Assembly (NCBI GenBank): GCA_007922305.1
Contig: ML677326.1
Coordinates: 56,104,785-56,168,784, forward strand
Source of the DNA: Dermatemys mawii
Taxonomy: Eukaryota; Chordata; Testudines; Dermatemydidae
Direction: 5' to 3'
DNA length: 64,000 nucleotides
The notes under the pieces are model-generated. The model did not search any database. It was not told the origin of the DNA and was given only the letters and a program-made list of their open reading frames with translations. The position numbers were made by a program, and so were the translations under genes. Of this stretch, positions 38,346-51,300 are shown piece after piece (within the stretch, counting starts at the first letter, position 1; every line of letters begins with the position of its first letter).

Positions 38346-41007
38346 ATACAGTAAATATCCCAATGATCAGGCCAACATACTGCATTCATAGATTACAGAG
38401 CAGCTCGAAATCCATCATGCTAACTATCTATCAAGTCTAAACATAATGGTGTCTGATTAGCTAAGGTGTTATGACTCCCTTTCTCCTCCACGTTTCACCA
38501 GCAAAGCTGGTCAAGCAGATTAAAATGGACCATGCATGGGTATGGGTAGGGTATGCAGAGAGCAGTTTCTGCTCCCAGGATTTCTTTGAAGTGTTTCCCC
38601 TATTGAGACACTGAAATTTCCAGAGTTCCACTGAAGGAGTGAAACAGAGCAGCATCAGTTTTTGCTGTATTCAATGGCTTGACTATCAAATGAACAAGTA
38701 AACTAATCAACAGATTTACAGCAGCACATTCATGAAGTAAAAGTTTCTTGACACTTAATCCAAGCAAATGGAGATGTGCAATTACAAAGACGACATTTTA
38801 AAAAGTGCTTAAATGTGTTCCAAAAACAGACCTTCAATTCCTTCTAATAAATTTAAATGAATAGAAGTATCCAATTCAATATCCTCAAAGGTACTAAATT
38901 AAGGAACTTTTCCCCCCTCACTGCTACTAATAAACCTTGAAGTGTGGTTCTAGCAACATAAAATCAGAGTAAAATATAATCTCTTATATTGACCAAAAAC
39001 AAAGGGAAAAAAACCATTTGACTAACTTCATTATGATTGCTTCCTACTCCTTTCATGTATGTAATGTCATTTTCAGCTGAAACGTTGATTCCATATTTTT
39101 TTTAAAGATGTGCTCATTTTTCTTTAAAAGAAAAATATTTCAGCTGATGTTAGTCTTTGACGAAATGATACCACCAATTCCAATTTCGTGTCCTCAGGGG
39201 GAGAAAAAGAAAATATTTGAAATACTGCCCTGTAAATTGTTATCCTTGAAAATGTACTGCCACTATATACTTGAAAACAACAATCACCATATTGACATTG
39301 TTGTAAAACGTAAATGTTGAAAAGAATCCCTAGATGTTGGTTTAATGATATATTTTTAAAATAAAGGATAAATAACTACATATCACATGAAAAGTGTTAA
39401 TCTCCATATTATAAATTGCAATGCAACATGTTCATGTGATAAATTGCATTTATTGTTCATCTTTAACTGCCTCAACCTGCACTCTGCCCATTATTCCATC
39501 TCCCATAGGCTCATCTTAATATGTTGAACCTGAGACCCGTTACAGAAGTAATTTTTAAAAATGCCAAAAATAGATTTCTGGGCTTTTAAATAATTTTAAT
39601 TCTTCAACCCATTTCTATAAAAATTAATAAAAATGGACTAACTCTTAAAAGCCTTGAGATGCCATAAGCATATTTAGAGTTAATGAAAATTCAACATACT
39701 GTAAATTAATTATCAATAAACAGAACTACATTTGAAGGACACTATGATACCTGTAGGAAGTGAACCAAGAAGTCTCTTAAAAATTTTCATATTAAAAAAA
39801 CTTGTTTCACCATGCTGCATACACATGTTCACAAAAAAAATTCATCTCACATCCCCCGCATCCTGCTTTTGTTGCCTCCAAGTCATATCTAAGACAGACT
39901 GTAAGGCATTCGAGGCAGAGACTTTCTCTTCTTACATGTATTGCAGTGACCTCTGTACCCTTTTAGTACGAAGAATTAATTAATTAATAATAATAGTACC
40001 AAAAGGCTGAAACATGATTTCTTAAGTCCTTTGAATCCTTAAATGCAAAATGAAAACTAGACTACCAAAAATAGAGGTCCACAATGTACAGTGAAAATTC
40101 AGAGAGACCATATATAACAGGGTTTAAGAGCATTTGAAATGCAGTTTAAAACAAGAAAATAATTGCAATGAAATAGCAACAGCAATAATCTAAAAGAAAT
40201 AAAAGTAAAGCCTCCCATTTACTAAAAAAAAAAAAGAAATCAGCATCACCTCGTGTCAGTCTTTAATTTGTTCAGCAGTGGAGAGTTTGAAATGAAACAG
40301 TTAATCGACTTGTAGCTGTCAAATTTACAATACCAGAATGCTAACTTAAGTGTGGGAAAAGAACACAGAAAGCAACAGGAGTCATAATTTCTTTTAGAAA
40401 CTGATATAGTGCAGCACCTCAACTGTGAAGCATCAGGGCAACATTACATCAATGCATGGTGACAGCTAATTGACAAGGGGAGTTGCATGCATGCAGCTAA
40501 TGGTAGAATTTGGCTGTAAACCTCTACTGTACATTTGATTTTGTTTTTTCTCTTTTTCCAGATGTACAGTTTACAAGCAACTAAAGGTATATTATTTCAT
40601 CCTGACACTGTTGGCACACGGGTGGAAATTAATTGCTTCCATCCCTTTCTGGCATTAGCTGTTGCTTCCATCTGCTTCATAGTGTGATTGACTGTTCTGC
40701 CCCTCCCACTGAGGTTCGTCCTCAGGTTTCTCTTGGGTGCTCCATTTTTACAACATACAACAACAACAAAAACCATGCACTTACATGCAGAGAGAAAATG
40801 ATCACCATTACAGACTATTTTTCAGCAGTCATCACAGCTGGTATGTAAGGCATCAACCTTATTTCCTGTTCTAATTATAAGGAGCTGATGTATGGCAACT
40901 TTGTTCATTATTATTATTAAAGTAATGACCAGTGTGTACATCATATTCTGGAAAATAATAACATGATACCTGGTGTGTGAGAATTTATTTTAGGTTTAAC
41001 AGTTTGA
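38346..41007. other. No gene seen; one L3-like tail and possibly conserved DNA
   Basis: At 39890-40000, ACTGTAAGGCATTCGAGGCA GAGACTTTCTC... ending in TTAATTAATAATAATAG resembles an old L3-like 3' tail. The interval 40240-40610 is unique-looking sequence with TAATTG-type cores (GCTAATTGACAAGG) and could be a conserved non-coding element. The frames at 39108-39320 and 39732-39983 lack support. Confidence 0.4.
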
Positions 41008-41366
41008 TTACACTGGTCTACAATTTTTTAGAAGTCTTCTGCTTCAGAGATAAAATATGATATTTATTATGTATTTTGATGTGCTGAATTCAAATATGAC
41101 AATTAAAACAACTGATTGGCTACTGTTTCTAAGATATTTAAGTTTTTACATTTTATGTCTATGTATATTGTGTAGATAGTAGAGTTTTAATCATAAATTG
41201 TAAACCTAGGTCTTTTCATGTGTTTATGGTTGCTTTACATGATAATATTTCACCTGTCCTGTTTATGTAACACTTTAAAAATCAGCATAAGGGTTATATA
41301 AATAAAATGTATTATGAAACAAAAGGCAAAAAACTATTATGTACATAGTTTAGTCCTATTCAGTGT

Positions 41367-42488
41367 CTACTCGGCGCTTCTTGGCTTGTCTCTTGTATTC
41401 ATTAAATGGAGCATCTCTGTCACTGTCCAGCAATAGTCTGCAAGCATTGATGGGCTCCATTCGCCCTGATAGCGTTTCTCCATTGTTGCAATGTCCTGGT
41501 GAAATCGCTCGCCGTGCTCGTCGCTCACTGCTCCGCAGTTCGGTGGAAAAAAATCTAGATGAGAGTGCAAAAAATGTATCTTTAGTGACATGTTGCAACC
41601 AAGGCTTTTGTATGCCTTGAGGAGGTTTTCCACCCACAACCTGTAGTTGTCTGCCTTGTTGTTTCCGAGAAAATGTATTGCCACTGACTGGAAGGCTTTC
41701 CATGCCGTCTTTTCCTTGCCACGCAGTGCATGGTCAAATGCATTATCTCGAAGAAGTTCACGAATCTGAGGACCAACAAAGACACTTTCCTTTATCTTAG
41801 CTTCACTTAACCTTGGAAATTTTCCACGGAGGTACTTGAAAGCTGCTTGGCTTTAAATGGCCTTGACAAAGTTCTTCATCAGATTCAGCTTGATGTGTAA
41901 GGGTGGTAACAAAATCTTCCTTGATTCAACAAGTGGTGGATGCTGAACACTTTTCCTCCCAGGCTCCAATGACTGTCAGAGTGGCCAATCTTTCTTGATG
42001 TAGTGGGAATCTCTTGCACGACTATCCCATTCGCAGAGAAAACAGCAGTAATTTGTGTATCCAGTCTGCAGACCAAGCAAGAGAGCAACAACCTTCAAAT
42101 TGCCACAAAGCTGCCACTGATGTTGGTCATAGTTTATGCACCTTAAAAGTTGTTTCATGTTGTCATAGGTTTCCTTCATATGGACTGCATGACCAACTGG
42201 AATTGATGGCAAAACATTGCCATTATGCAGCAAAACAGTTTTAAGACTCGTCTTCGATGAATCAATGAAGGGTCTCCACTCATCTGGATCGTGAATGATG
42301 TTGAGGGCTGACATCACNNNNNNNNNNTGTGGGGCCCACCTCTTGTCCTGATCTCCAATTTTGCAGCCAAAATAAAGGTGATAGGCTCTCTTAACCATAG
42401 TGGTTATACTGCACTTTTGTGATGCAAAAGTCACTTCACCACAAACATAGCAGAAGTTATCTGCACTGTTCACACAAGTACGAGGCAT
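41367..42488 (-). pseudogene. Putative CACTA-like transposase, copy 1 (broken, gap inside)
   Basis: This is the same frame as the 561-codon gene in copy 2, with the middle lost in the assembly gap. What remains is the N-terminal Cys-rich part (C-x2-C near the start), the central FIDSSKTSLK ... CGNLKVVALLLGLQ ... CCFLCEWDSRA region and the C-terminal DEHGERFHQDI motif. Two in-frame stops break it: TGA at 41976-41978, shared with copy 2, and TAA at 41853-41855, created by a small change private to this copy. The frame is otherwise kept from 42317 down to 41367. Without the gap sequence it is unknown whether further damage exists. It cannot encode a full protein as assembled. Confidence 0.75.
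42318..42327. other. Assembly gap (10 N)
   Basis: Ten N lie inside copy 1 of the CACTG element. Aligning both sides to copy 2 places the gap over 60004-60574, so about 571 bp are probably unresolved, or were collapsed because the two copies are nearly identical. Confidence 0.95.
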
Positions 42489-43001
42489 CTCTGCTCACTT
42501 AGGCTAAACAGAAATGTGTCCCTTTGCAAAATCAAACACTGACAAATAAGAGAGCACGACACTGTATGATTTCTAGAGCTGATATAGGGCAATTTGTTCA
42601 GCAGAGTGATGTAAGCTTCGTTATGATTGCTTCATCCATGACTTCTAGGAATAACATGATGCAATTCATATCATGTATGACGCAATACCAGCTTCAGATT
42701 GCATCATTCATTGTTTTGCCTAAAAAGCAAGTACTGTCCAAACCCAGTCATAGATTTATTCATAGATCCAGTCCAAGATGTATTTTAGCCATTTCTGGTT
42801 TAAATTGAGATCTCTTCCCTTTATTACTCCCTTATCCTCCGCCATTCCCATGTCAAGGGTTGTATATACTGACCCAATAGTATATCTTGAAAACTGGAGC
42901 CAATCAACAATTTTAAGCATCACTTTCGTTCTCAGTGACCCAGAATTAGTAAAGTTTGACTACATTTATTTCAGAAGCATTTTGGCTGTAGAGCAGTGTT
43001 A

Positions 43002-46000
43002 TTCCTCACTCCTGCCTTCATCATTAAATACATACAGAAATGTTGGTCTTCTTTCTCAAGAGAAATATATAAAATATCCTAGTCATTCAGCCAATCTAAT
43101 TATTTGGTGAAGTTATTGAAATATATCCCCCCCTCCCCGAAGTAAAGAAGGAAAAATTAACAAATTAGTAAATAATGCCTGACATATACCAGGTGCAGTA
43201 GGAGCTGGCAGGAATTTAGGGAGTGGCTGGCGCGGGAGGAGGAGAAAAATCCCTAATAGGATATACTTTTGCATCAGGCAAAAGTCTTGTTAGGTCTGCC
43301 ACACATGCAAGGATGATAATAAAGGGTGGCAATGCTAAAGGTGGGAAATAAGTAGTGCAGAGAACAACAACATACCTTCTATGCCTGTGAACATCTGAAT
43401 AGTCCCATAGTAGGAGGCATCCACTCAACTCTCCCCTATTATTGTGATGTGAAAATGTACTAATCTGTCAAAAAATAGCCTAATATGGAAAATTGCCATA
43501 AAATTTCCACAGCAACTAAGTTTCAATTAAGTCTGTTTAACCAATATGGGCATTTTAAAGCCTTTTAAAAAGCCATTATGACTATCTGACGCAAACACCT
43601 GCTGACTAATTACAGCAGCATACATTACAGACAGTGCTTTAGTATCTGGAACAAATTAGGGAAATAATTGTCCTGCTGCATAACATATCAAGTACAAATT
43701 TCTTCTTCCCTCTCCCTGAACGTGCCAAAAAATTACAATGCACTTTTGTTTTTGTTGTTGCTGTATTTGCTTGGTCATGTGTTTCTTTTCTACCAGCTAG
43801 TAATGTAGCCTTCAGCAGCATGTGTAATAAGAAATGTGGTACCTAAAAAAGAGCTGGGTAAGAGTCAGCATGGATACATGATGATAAAGCAGCCCAATAT
43901 ACTATTAGCTTTTTAAATATTTCCTTATAGGAGTTCTATATTTTCTAGGTATCAGTATATGGTATGTGATAAATAATACTACTTGGGTCTCAAGATACTT
44001 GCAATGAGCTAAAGCACAGATGGCAAAAGCTACACACCTCTTTAACCTCCCTGAGTCCAAGTTCATTGTTGGTAATTCCATTCTGCCTAATAAAGCTCCC
44101 TGTAGTTTGTTAGAACACAGTAACTGTGTTTCACACCATCACCAGCAGACTTTCAGAGAGAGATTCAGTGAGTTTTGGCACAAAACGTATAGCTTACAAA
44201 TCAGCTTGTAAAGTGCTTTGAGGGTCCTTCTGAATGAAAGAAGCTATAGGAATATAAATTATTGTTCCCTCTAACTGTGTGAGACTACCCAGGTGAGCCT
44301 TACCCAGAGCCTGATCCTATGAGATGCCAGAGTTGAGGATGATCGGCATTTTGCAGAAGGCAGCCAGCATCCCAGAGGATCTGAAGGGTAAAGAACTCCA
44401 AATATAAGGAACGAAGTGCAGAAACACTGAATTATAAGGACATAAAGCCCCAGAAAATAGTAGCAGGGAAAGGAATGCAGCACACAGTCAAAGGAACATG
44501 TGATGGAATGTGTTAATGTGAGTGAGGTTTCCACAAAGGGATAATGCAGAGGTACTTAGAAATATAATGAGTGAATGATCCCCATGTCTATAAAAAAATA
44601 AAAGCTGAATAAGCCTTAACAAATAGTTCCTTTGAGAAATTTGGAAGATAAAAAAACCTATAGATGATTGAGATGATACAAAGTTCTATGTATAAAGTAC
44701 ATATGTGTCTTGTATAATTAATTTTAAACGTGTTGTTTGCCTATCTCTGAATGTGCCTTATTTTTTAAAAATGTTCCTCATTGTCACATTGTGCTGTGGA
44801 TTATTTTGTTTCTGTCTCTTCTTGAATCTTTTCAAATAAGGGGGTAGGAGAGAGGTTTTTCTCTCTCTTCCCCCTTTTGGTTTGAAAGTCTTAAGTTTAA
44901 ATACGAAAACATTTGTAACATGGGGTTCCACTCCTTGATTGCAAACTGCAAGGCAATTGCAATGGTTGTGAAGTTAAATAGGATTTACACTTCTTGCCTT
45001 TGAGATGCCGCCATAGAGCACACAGTGTTATTTATCTTGCTTACTCTAGCTGTTCATGATGAATTATTAAAATGTGCTTGAAAGCATGTAGCCATTTGGA
45101 AGCATCGTCTTACTGAGGAGCAGAACAGATAAAAGCACTGAGACAAAACAAGTGACCCTGCCATACTAACCACTGCTAATATTTCACACAAGAAAAGGCA
45201 CATTTGGCCAAATTCTCCTCTCAGCAGCCCCAGTGCAACCTCACTGACTTCAGTGAATACATCAGACTCAATTCAGCAAATGGGTAAAAAAAGCTATAAT
45301 TTATCCAAAAGCAAAATAGACAGGGAAGGCAAAATGAGCCATGGAAATGTAATTTGCATTGCTAATATAACTGCAACTGGGCTTTGAGCGGACTGGAATG
45401 AAGGGGGAGTGCAGCCAGGATAAAGGTATTGATGTAGGCAAATGATAATATATTTGGTTTATTATTTTTTTTGAGTTTGTATAATAAACATGGGATGAGA
45501 GACAATGACGTGGCTCTGGCTTGTAAGCCAGCAGGAAAGAAATTAAAGGGAGAGTTGGTAGCACCATCTGTAAAAGAGCTTCCCTGACACCTCCCATTCT
45601 GAGACTGTTTTGAGTTGCTTATAACTTTGCCAAACGCTGATCATTCAGATTGAAATTTTCCATGCCAGATGTCTGCCTCACGCTTCTTGTTTCTGAGAAG
45701 TTTTAGCAAACATGGCTCAATCATTTTTATCAACAAAATTGGGGCGGGGGAATGTTTTGCTTAGGTTAAAAAAATTCTTACAACTGCTTCAGTGAGAAAC
45801 TCTAACATTGCTCCAAAGCATGGCAAGGACTAGACATTTTGGTAGGCAATGGCTTGGTATGAGGGATGTATGTGCCTTTTTCTGTCGGTGAAAATGTGCC
45901 CAAATTTTGGTCACACCATAAGCCCATGAAAATGGCCTTTTGCATATTCTGCATAGAGGCTTGCTTGAGTTTGGCAGGTACATTCTCCAAAGATTCTGTG

Positions 46001-48660
46001 TGTCCTGAGCACGCTCTGTGCCCTCACAACATCTATATGCTGATTGTGTATATTCCAGCCTCACAGACTGACTCAGTATGCCCCACCTCAGGGCTTCACA
46101 GATGAGCAGAATTTACCCTGAAGATGCTCTACTTGGTTCTGAAGGCCAATGAAGAAGTGGTCACTAGAACTAAGTGCAAAGATACTGTCTTTTATTGTGG
46201 TCTCAAATTCATATCTGCCATTCAGGCTGGACGCAGAAGCAGAAAATTCAGACAAGTAGTGTATGTATATGGAGGATAATAACATGTTTAGCAGTTATTC
46301 TGTTAGATTAAGTGGCATAGGTTTGCAGTTTGGTTCTGAAGCTTCTAGACCTACTTGATGAACCAAGTGTGGAACAGTATGTGTTCACAATGAATTTTTT
46401 TTCTATTTGTTTTTTAATACAGAGGGGTTTTGTATGTAAGTTCTTATATTAAGAGAATGTGTAAAGGTTACAAAAAGACAAGTACTTAAAGGTTAGGGAA
46501 TGCCAGAATTAAAGTTGCCCATGCAAACCTAATCTATGTCCCTTGTGAACATACATTATGATTCAATCTTTAATTACATGTTCACATACTGGGGGAAAGG
46601 AGGTTCCCCACCCACAGGACGCCGGACTCATTCAATGCACAGGCTGGACAGGGCTCAGGGGATAAATCAGAATTGTATATTGAATCAGGGTGTGGTCTGT
46701 AGGACTCCTGCCATATTTGTTACAAACATTGGAAGGTGTGAAGTGAACAAGGCACAGGAATGCAGGAAAAGATGGGACAGACTCATGGTTAAGTTGGCTG
46801 AATGCCACCAAGGAGAACTGAATTCTATCCCTGCCTCTGCTTCTACAGAGTTCCTGGGCAATGCTGGGCAAAACACTTAAACCAAATTTTCACAGAAGGT
46901 CATTATTTGTGTGTTCTTCACTTTCTAAGTGCCCAACTTGAGATGCTGGAGTTGCATTTGCACTCACAGCTACAACTGGAGTCTACAGGAGCATTGTTTT
47001 CCCATTTCCCCATATAGAAAATGGGGATAATACCTGCATCGCAGAGGCATTGGGAAGATTAATGAATGTAATGTTTGTCAAGCACACAAATACTATGGTG
47101 ATGAGCGTGCCATAGAAAAGACTATGGAGCAAATTAAAGTTCTGTCTTCAGAGCAGGGTTTGGATAGTGTGCAGTATGGCAGCCAACAATTAGGATAAAA
47201 ATATAGAACAACTATTCATTCAGGGACCAAGTCCAATCTGTCACTGAATGAGGCAGGAGGCCTGGAGGTGAGGGGGAGTAGAATAGTTTGTGATCGTGTA
47301 GTTAACTGTAAAAATTGTATCATAATTAACACTAACAAGTGCAACTTTAATTCTGTCATTTCCAAACTTCTGGGTGCTTGACTTTGCATATGTCAGGGTT
47401 TTTAGATGTAAAATAACTATCAGACTCACTGAAATTAGTGGTTAAAGAAGCTTGCAGTGCAAACCTAAAAATACAATAATTGTACAGTGCATACTGCCCT
47501 CTTAAACTTAATAGATTCATTCCTGCTGTCTTCAATTCAATGAGCTTCAGCATGAAACAGTGTTAGTTTCTCACCAGAAATAATAGGGTGGTGCTCACAG
47601 ATGCTGACTAAAGTTTGTCATGGAAGAACAGATACTTCCTTAATTCGCACATGATTTAAAATCTTATATTCAAGGCCAAATTTAACCTTGTAATTTTTAA
47701 GTTCTTATGACATGAGAACTTTGAATTGCATATATCAAAGCAGTGTCATCATCAGTTACTCTTCAGACAGAAATCCAAGAGCTCTCAGTTAAGAAGGAAA
47801 TAGGGGTAGCTGTTTCTTAAACTAGACAGACACTATATGCTGATTCAAAAATAGCTGTGAATCCTAATATTTTGAAATATAAGTCTATGCCACTCAGTGT
47901 AGCCATGACTGAGTGAGTAGGTCATAGTGAGTAGGTCATAGAAGAGGTCATAGCCTTGTGACATGGAGGATCATGTGTTTTGAAGGGTAGGACTTATAAA
48001 GATTCAGATTTTATTTACAGCACCTGTTCATGTGACACACACATGTAGTTCATTTGCAGTGCAAAAGCAAAGAAAAAAGAAATAAGTAAATAAAACACAC
48101 ACAGGCATACAATATAGATGGCATAAACATGTTAGTTAAAATCTGGATTATAGGTTTTATTAGAAACCCAAGTGTGCAACTACTAAACAAATGCCCCACC
48201 CATGAAGAGACTTGAAAGACATTGAATACACAGTAAATTTTTACACTAGATCAGAGGAAAGTTCCTTAGCACAGATGTTTAATGGTAATTAAATTCTACA
48301 ACTGTGATACACTGGGAAAATTCCCAGGCATATTTTTAAATGCACTGCATGGCATAGGCAGAAGAAGCTTGCTGTGCATATGGGGGGCGGAGGGGCTGAG
48401 GTGCATGCTCACACTCACACACACACACAGAGTATTATACCAAGCCTACACACCCATCAACATCCATTTCTTTCTTAAAATCTATACCAAGATGGACAAT
48501 AAAGATAACTGCTATAACTATTTAACAGCTTCTTGCTACTAAATGGATTTTACACTTAGAGTTACAGTAGGGTTGTTTCTTTTTTTTTAAATCTCATTAA
48601 AAAAAAGAAATTGTCAGCATTGTTTTGAGCTCTTTCCTTGCCATGTCATCCTGCACATTT
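43002..48660. other. No gene seen; SINE tails only
   Basis: At 44196-44263 GTAAAGTGCTTTGAGGGTCC then GAATGAAAGAAGCTATAGGA is the 3' tail of a SINE/L2-type repeat. At 46837-47085 TCTATCCCTGCCTCTGCTTC, GTTCCTGGGCAATGCTGGGC and AAAATGGGGATAATACCTGC follow the MIR pattern. A short tandem GTGAGTAGGTCATA duplication lies at 47911-47942. The frame 46536-46880 overlaps the MIR-like piece and is not a gene. Confidence 0.45.
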
Positions 48661-48699
48661 AGTGGTGCTGAGTTTTGTATCCCTGCACTCGTGGTTGTG

Positions 48700-49345
48700 C
48701 TGGGAGTGAACAAGTAGTTGCAACAAGCCAGTGTGAACCTAAGCTGGGGGGATAGTGCCCAGCACTTCTCCCCACCCCGACCATCGTAGTTGGTACCCTG
48801 TGTGCTAGCATGTACTTGCTCTCTGCCCCATATGCCTCAGCCCCTTTCTCCCACCTCTCCCCATGACCTCAGCAGTGGCGCATGTGCTCCTGCCCTTCCC
48901 CCATGCCATTCATCTCCACCAGGACTCATGGTGTGGGCAGGCAGGACAAGTCACTGGGGAGTCGCATACCCTGTGTCATCCATGTGGCTGCCAGCCAAGT
49001 AAAAGAAGACAGAGAAAGGAGGCTATCGGAGGGGTAGCTGTGTTAGTCTATCCACAAAAACAACGAGGAGTCTGGTGGTACCTTAAAAACTAACAGATTA
49101 AAGAGAAAAAAAGAGGTGGCCCAGAAACCTCAGCAGACACTTCATTCCCTCCTCCGGGTCCCACCTTTACCTCTGCCCCTCTAGGCACAAGGGCAGAAAC
49201 ATAGCCGGGTCCCACTCTCACCTCCATTAGATACCATGCGTGGGGAATACTGGGGAGGAGGGAGACATACATCAGCCCCTCCCCTCCATATTTCCATTGC
49301 AAGTGTCCCAGCCACCACTGCCCCACCTTGGTTGCACTCTACCTG
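48700..49345. repeat. GC-rich insertion with a common reptile repeat phrase
   Basis: GC-rich DNA in AT-rich surroundings. At 49029-49101, GAGGGGTAGCTGTGTTAGTC ... AAAAACAACGAGGAGTCTGG ... CCTTAAAAACTAACAGATTA is a very abundant interspersed phrase in turtle and related genomes. I recognise the phrase but cannot assign its transposon class. The flanking GC-rich parts are not recognised. Confidence 0.5.
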
Positions 49346-50169
49346 GTGCATAAGAATAAATTGTATCACATGCTGCTAAGTCACCAGCATCCATGTTGAA
49401 AGTTTATTGTACATAATGGCCTTCAAACTTGCATCACTGGTATAGTGATCTTGCAGTTGGACAGCAGGGTTAGGTACTCAAATCCTATGGTGATGAATGC
49501 TTGCCACCTGGTTGTCTAGATACATATTTTTCAAAATTCTCCATCTCAAGATCAGCCACAGGATGCTCTCACATTCTGTACCTCTCAAGTATTTATTTAT
49601 TTTTATTCCTGTCCATGCCGTGAGGAGCTGTGATGCAGCTTCACAGGCAATCTAAAACAGTTAATTCAGCCGTTTCATGTAAGATTGCAATTTGATGTTT
49701 GTATGGCTGAATAATAATTTGATTCTATCGAATAACAGAGTACGTGTCTAATCGTAGCTGTAAAATATGTCTCTATTGGTTGCCATGAAAAGGATTTTGT
49801 TTGATGTACCATAGCAGTTGTCCTATCTCCTATGTGCTTCTACCACAGGGAACACAAGTTGTTCTTTTGAATTAATGAATGCACAGCTTTCTACATTACT
49901 ATTCACACTTCTGAAGTTCTCTATTTTTATAAAACTTCCAATTATATTTCTGCCCTGAGCTTTGTTAAAGATAACATTCAAAGTAAGAGTGCTTGTATTT
50001 TCATCACCCGCTAACATGATGCTGACCTTGCTAGAGAGAGACATCTCTCTGCTGGAAATCTATAATTATTGTTTCAGTACTATTCCCTCTGGATGTTGTT
50101 ACTTCTCAATGTCCCTTATCTGCAGCACTTGTGCATTTATAATGTAGAACATCATCAAAGAACAAGTCA
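49346..50169. other. No feature recognised
   Basis: AT-rich DNA with no supported frame. Left flank of the minus-strand LTR. Confidence 0.4.
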
Positions 50170-50174
50170 CTAGT

Positions 50175-50984
50175 TGTAAGGGTCTGTGGCCGTCCCTCCC
50201 CAGTCTCATAGAGGGGCCTCACCCTCTTGCTGCTGCATGTCTGTCCAACCAAGCTTAAAGGGGGAACCAGTACTTTCAAGTCTCCAGCCTTCTGGGCAAA
50301 GCAACAAGCAGTCTATGAGGCTCTCGCTTTCAGGCAAGGCAGAGGAGTAAAGGCATTGGGGGGCTCTGGCCCTCTAGGCAAGGCAGAGCAGTAAGATGGC
50401 TAAGGCTTTGACCTCCTGGCTTAAACAGATAGTGAACAAACACAGGCTTCTTGGCCTATGGTGGGTAGGCAGCCACAGAGGGTAGGGGGATCCTAGTCCA
50501 CTGGGTCCTAGCCCAGGGCCCTGACAGTGGCAGAGTGACAGTGGTCAGTGGGGATCCCATCAATACATTCCCATCAAAAATTTTCTGGCTGAACTGGACT
50601 ATTGTCTAATAGCCCAGGACTATGTCCTACAACCTCACTGCAGTGTAGCTCTATCTCGTGGGTTCCTCCATCTCTATGGGGTACACAGTCAATGTCAGTC
50701 CCAGCATCTCTTCCATGATCTCATCAGTCAGCCTGCCCAACAATCCTTCTGGGCCCTCGGCACTGTAGGACTCATTCTCAGGCATGGGGTTCAGCAGCGG
50801 CTGAGAAGAATGTGTCTCCTTCACAAACTCCTCTCCAACTGAGCTGTAGAGTCTACCTTTTAAGCTTTCTGGAAGAGCTACCATGGCTGGCCTGGCTCCA
50901 CCCAGCAGAGGTCGATCGTGCCTTCCTCCCTATCTACACTTCCTTTACTAGTGTAGTGAAGGAAGCCCATGCCCCTTCACTACA
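50175..50984 (-). mobile_element. Solo LTR, minus strand (810 bp)
   Basis: Read on the minus strand the element begins TGTAGTGAAGGGGCATGGGC and ends GGCCACAGACCCTTACA, i.e. TG...CA. A perfect 5-bp target duplication lies outside: CTAGT at 50170-50174 and 50985-50989. No coding region of a retrotransposon adjoins, so it is a solo LTR. The interior shows repeated CTTGCCTAGAGGGCCAGAGC / CTTGCCTGAAAGCGAGAGC units on the minus strand. It is unrelated in sequence to the LTR at 973-1897. The 77-codon frame inside is not a gene. Confidence 0.85.
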
Positions 50985-50992
50985 CTAGTAAA
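50944..50992. repeat. Perfect 19-bp inverted repeat across the LTR edge
   Basis: TTTACTAGTGTAGTGAAGG (50944-50962) is the exact reverse complement of 50974-50992, with an 11-bp loop. The right arm spans the LTR terminus, the whole target duplication and three bases of flank, while the left arm is inside the LTR. Confidence 0.95.
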
Positions 50993-51224
50993 TCCCACTA
51001 GGCAGCCCTTTCACCCACTCCATTTCCTTTGAAGGACAGATCGTGTCTGAGGAAAACTTTTCACACTTCTGAATGACATGCATAATATATCCCTGTTTTT
51101 AGTTTATAATTTCAATAATGTCAACTCATTTCTCATTCAATCATACTGCAAGCTCTCATCATTATACTTTATAGGACTTGCGTGATTTGAGAGTAAGGAT
51201 GTAAGAATCCCTATCTTTAAGGGT

Positions 51225-51300
51225 TTTCATAGATTTCAAGGCTACAAGGGACCAATGATCATTTAGTCTGATCTGTTGTATACCACAAGCCTAGAAGAGT
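51225..51300 (-). mobile_element. CR1 LINE extreme 3' end, minus strand
   Basis: CATAGATTTCAAGGCTACAA GGGACCAATGATCATTTAGT and CTGATCTGTTGTATACCACA form the reverse complement of the last 75 bp or so of CR1. Confidence 0.75.

Larger units (their letters stand above)
41011..42998 (-). mobile_element. CACTG-ended DNA transposon, copy 1
   Basis: The ends are CACTGGTCTACA (left) and, in reverse complement, CACTGCTCTACA (right): 12-bp terminal inverted repeats with one mismatch. A perfect 3-bp target duplication TTA lies outside (41008-41010 and 42999-43001). The sequence matches copy 2 (58694-61245) at roughly 98% by eye, and many differences are CpG transitions. A 10-N gap at 42318-42327 stands where copy 2 has about 571 bp. 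Termini starting CACTG with a 3-bp duplication are the hallmark of CACTA-like (CMC) transposons. The gene inside is on the minus strand. Confidence 0.88.

Noticed and set aside
40540..40595. Possible micro-exon: TTTTTCCAG before ATGTACAGTTTACAAGC... and AAAG-GTATAT
   Set aside because: Splice-like signals occur by chance this often, and 25 bases without neighbours or transcript data do not support an exon.
41356..41703. 115-codon minus-strand frame (and 59204-59386) in the CACTG element
   Set aside because: It overlaps the transposase in another frame. The true frame carries the DEHGERFHQD motif and runs the whole gene.
42524..42808. 94-codon plus-strand frame conserved in both CACTG copies (also 60771-61055)
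   Set aside because: Its conservation only reflects the young age of the two copies. It lies in the non-coding subterminal region and covers the decamer repeats.
46536..46880. 114-codon frame
   Set aside because: Its second half lies in a MIR-like SINE; no domain.
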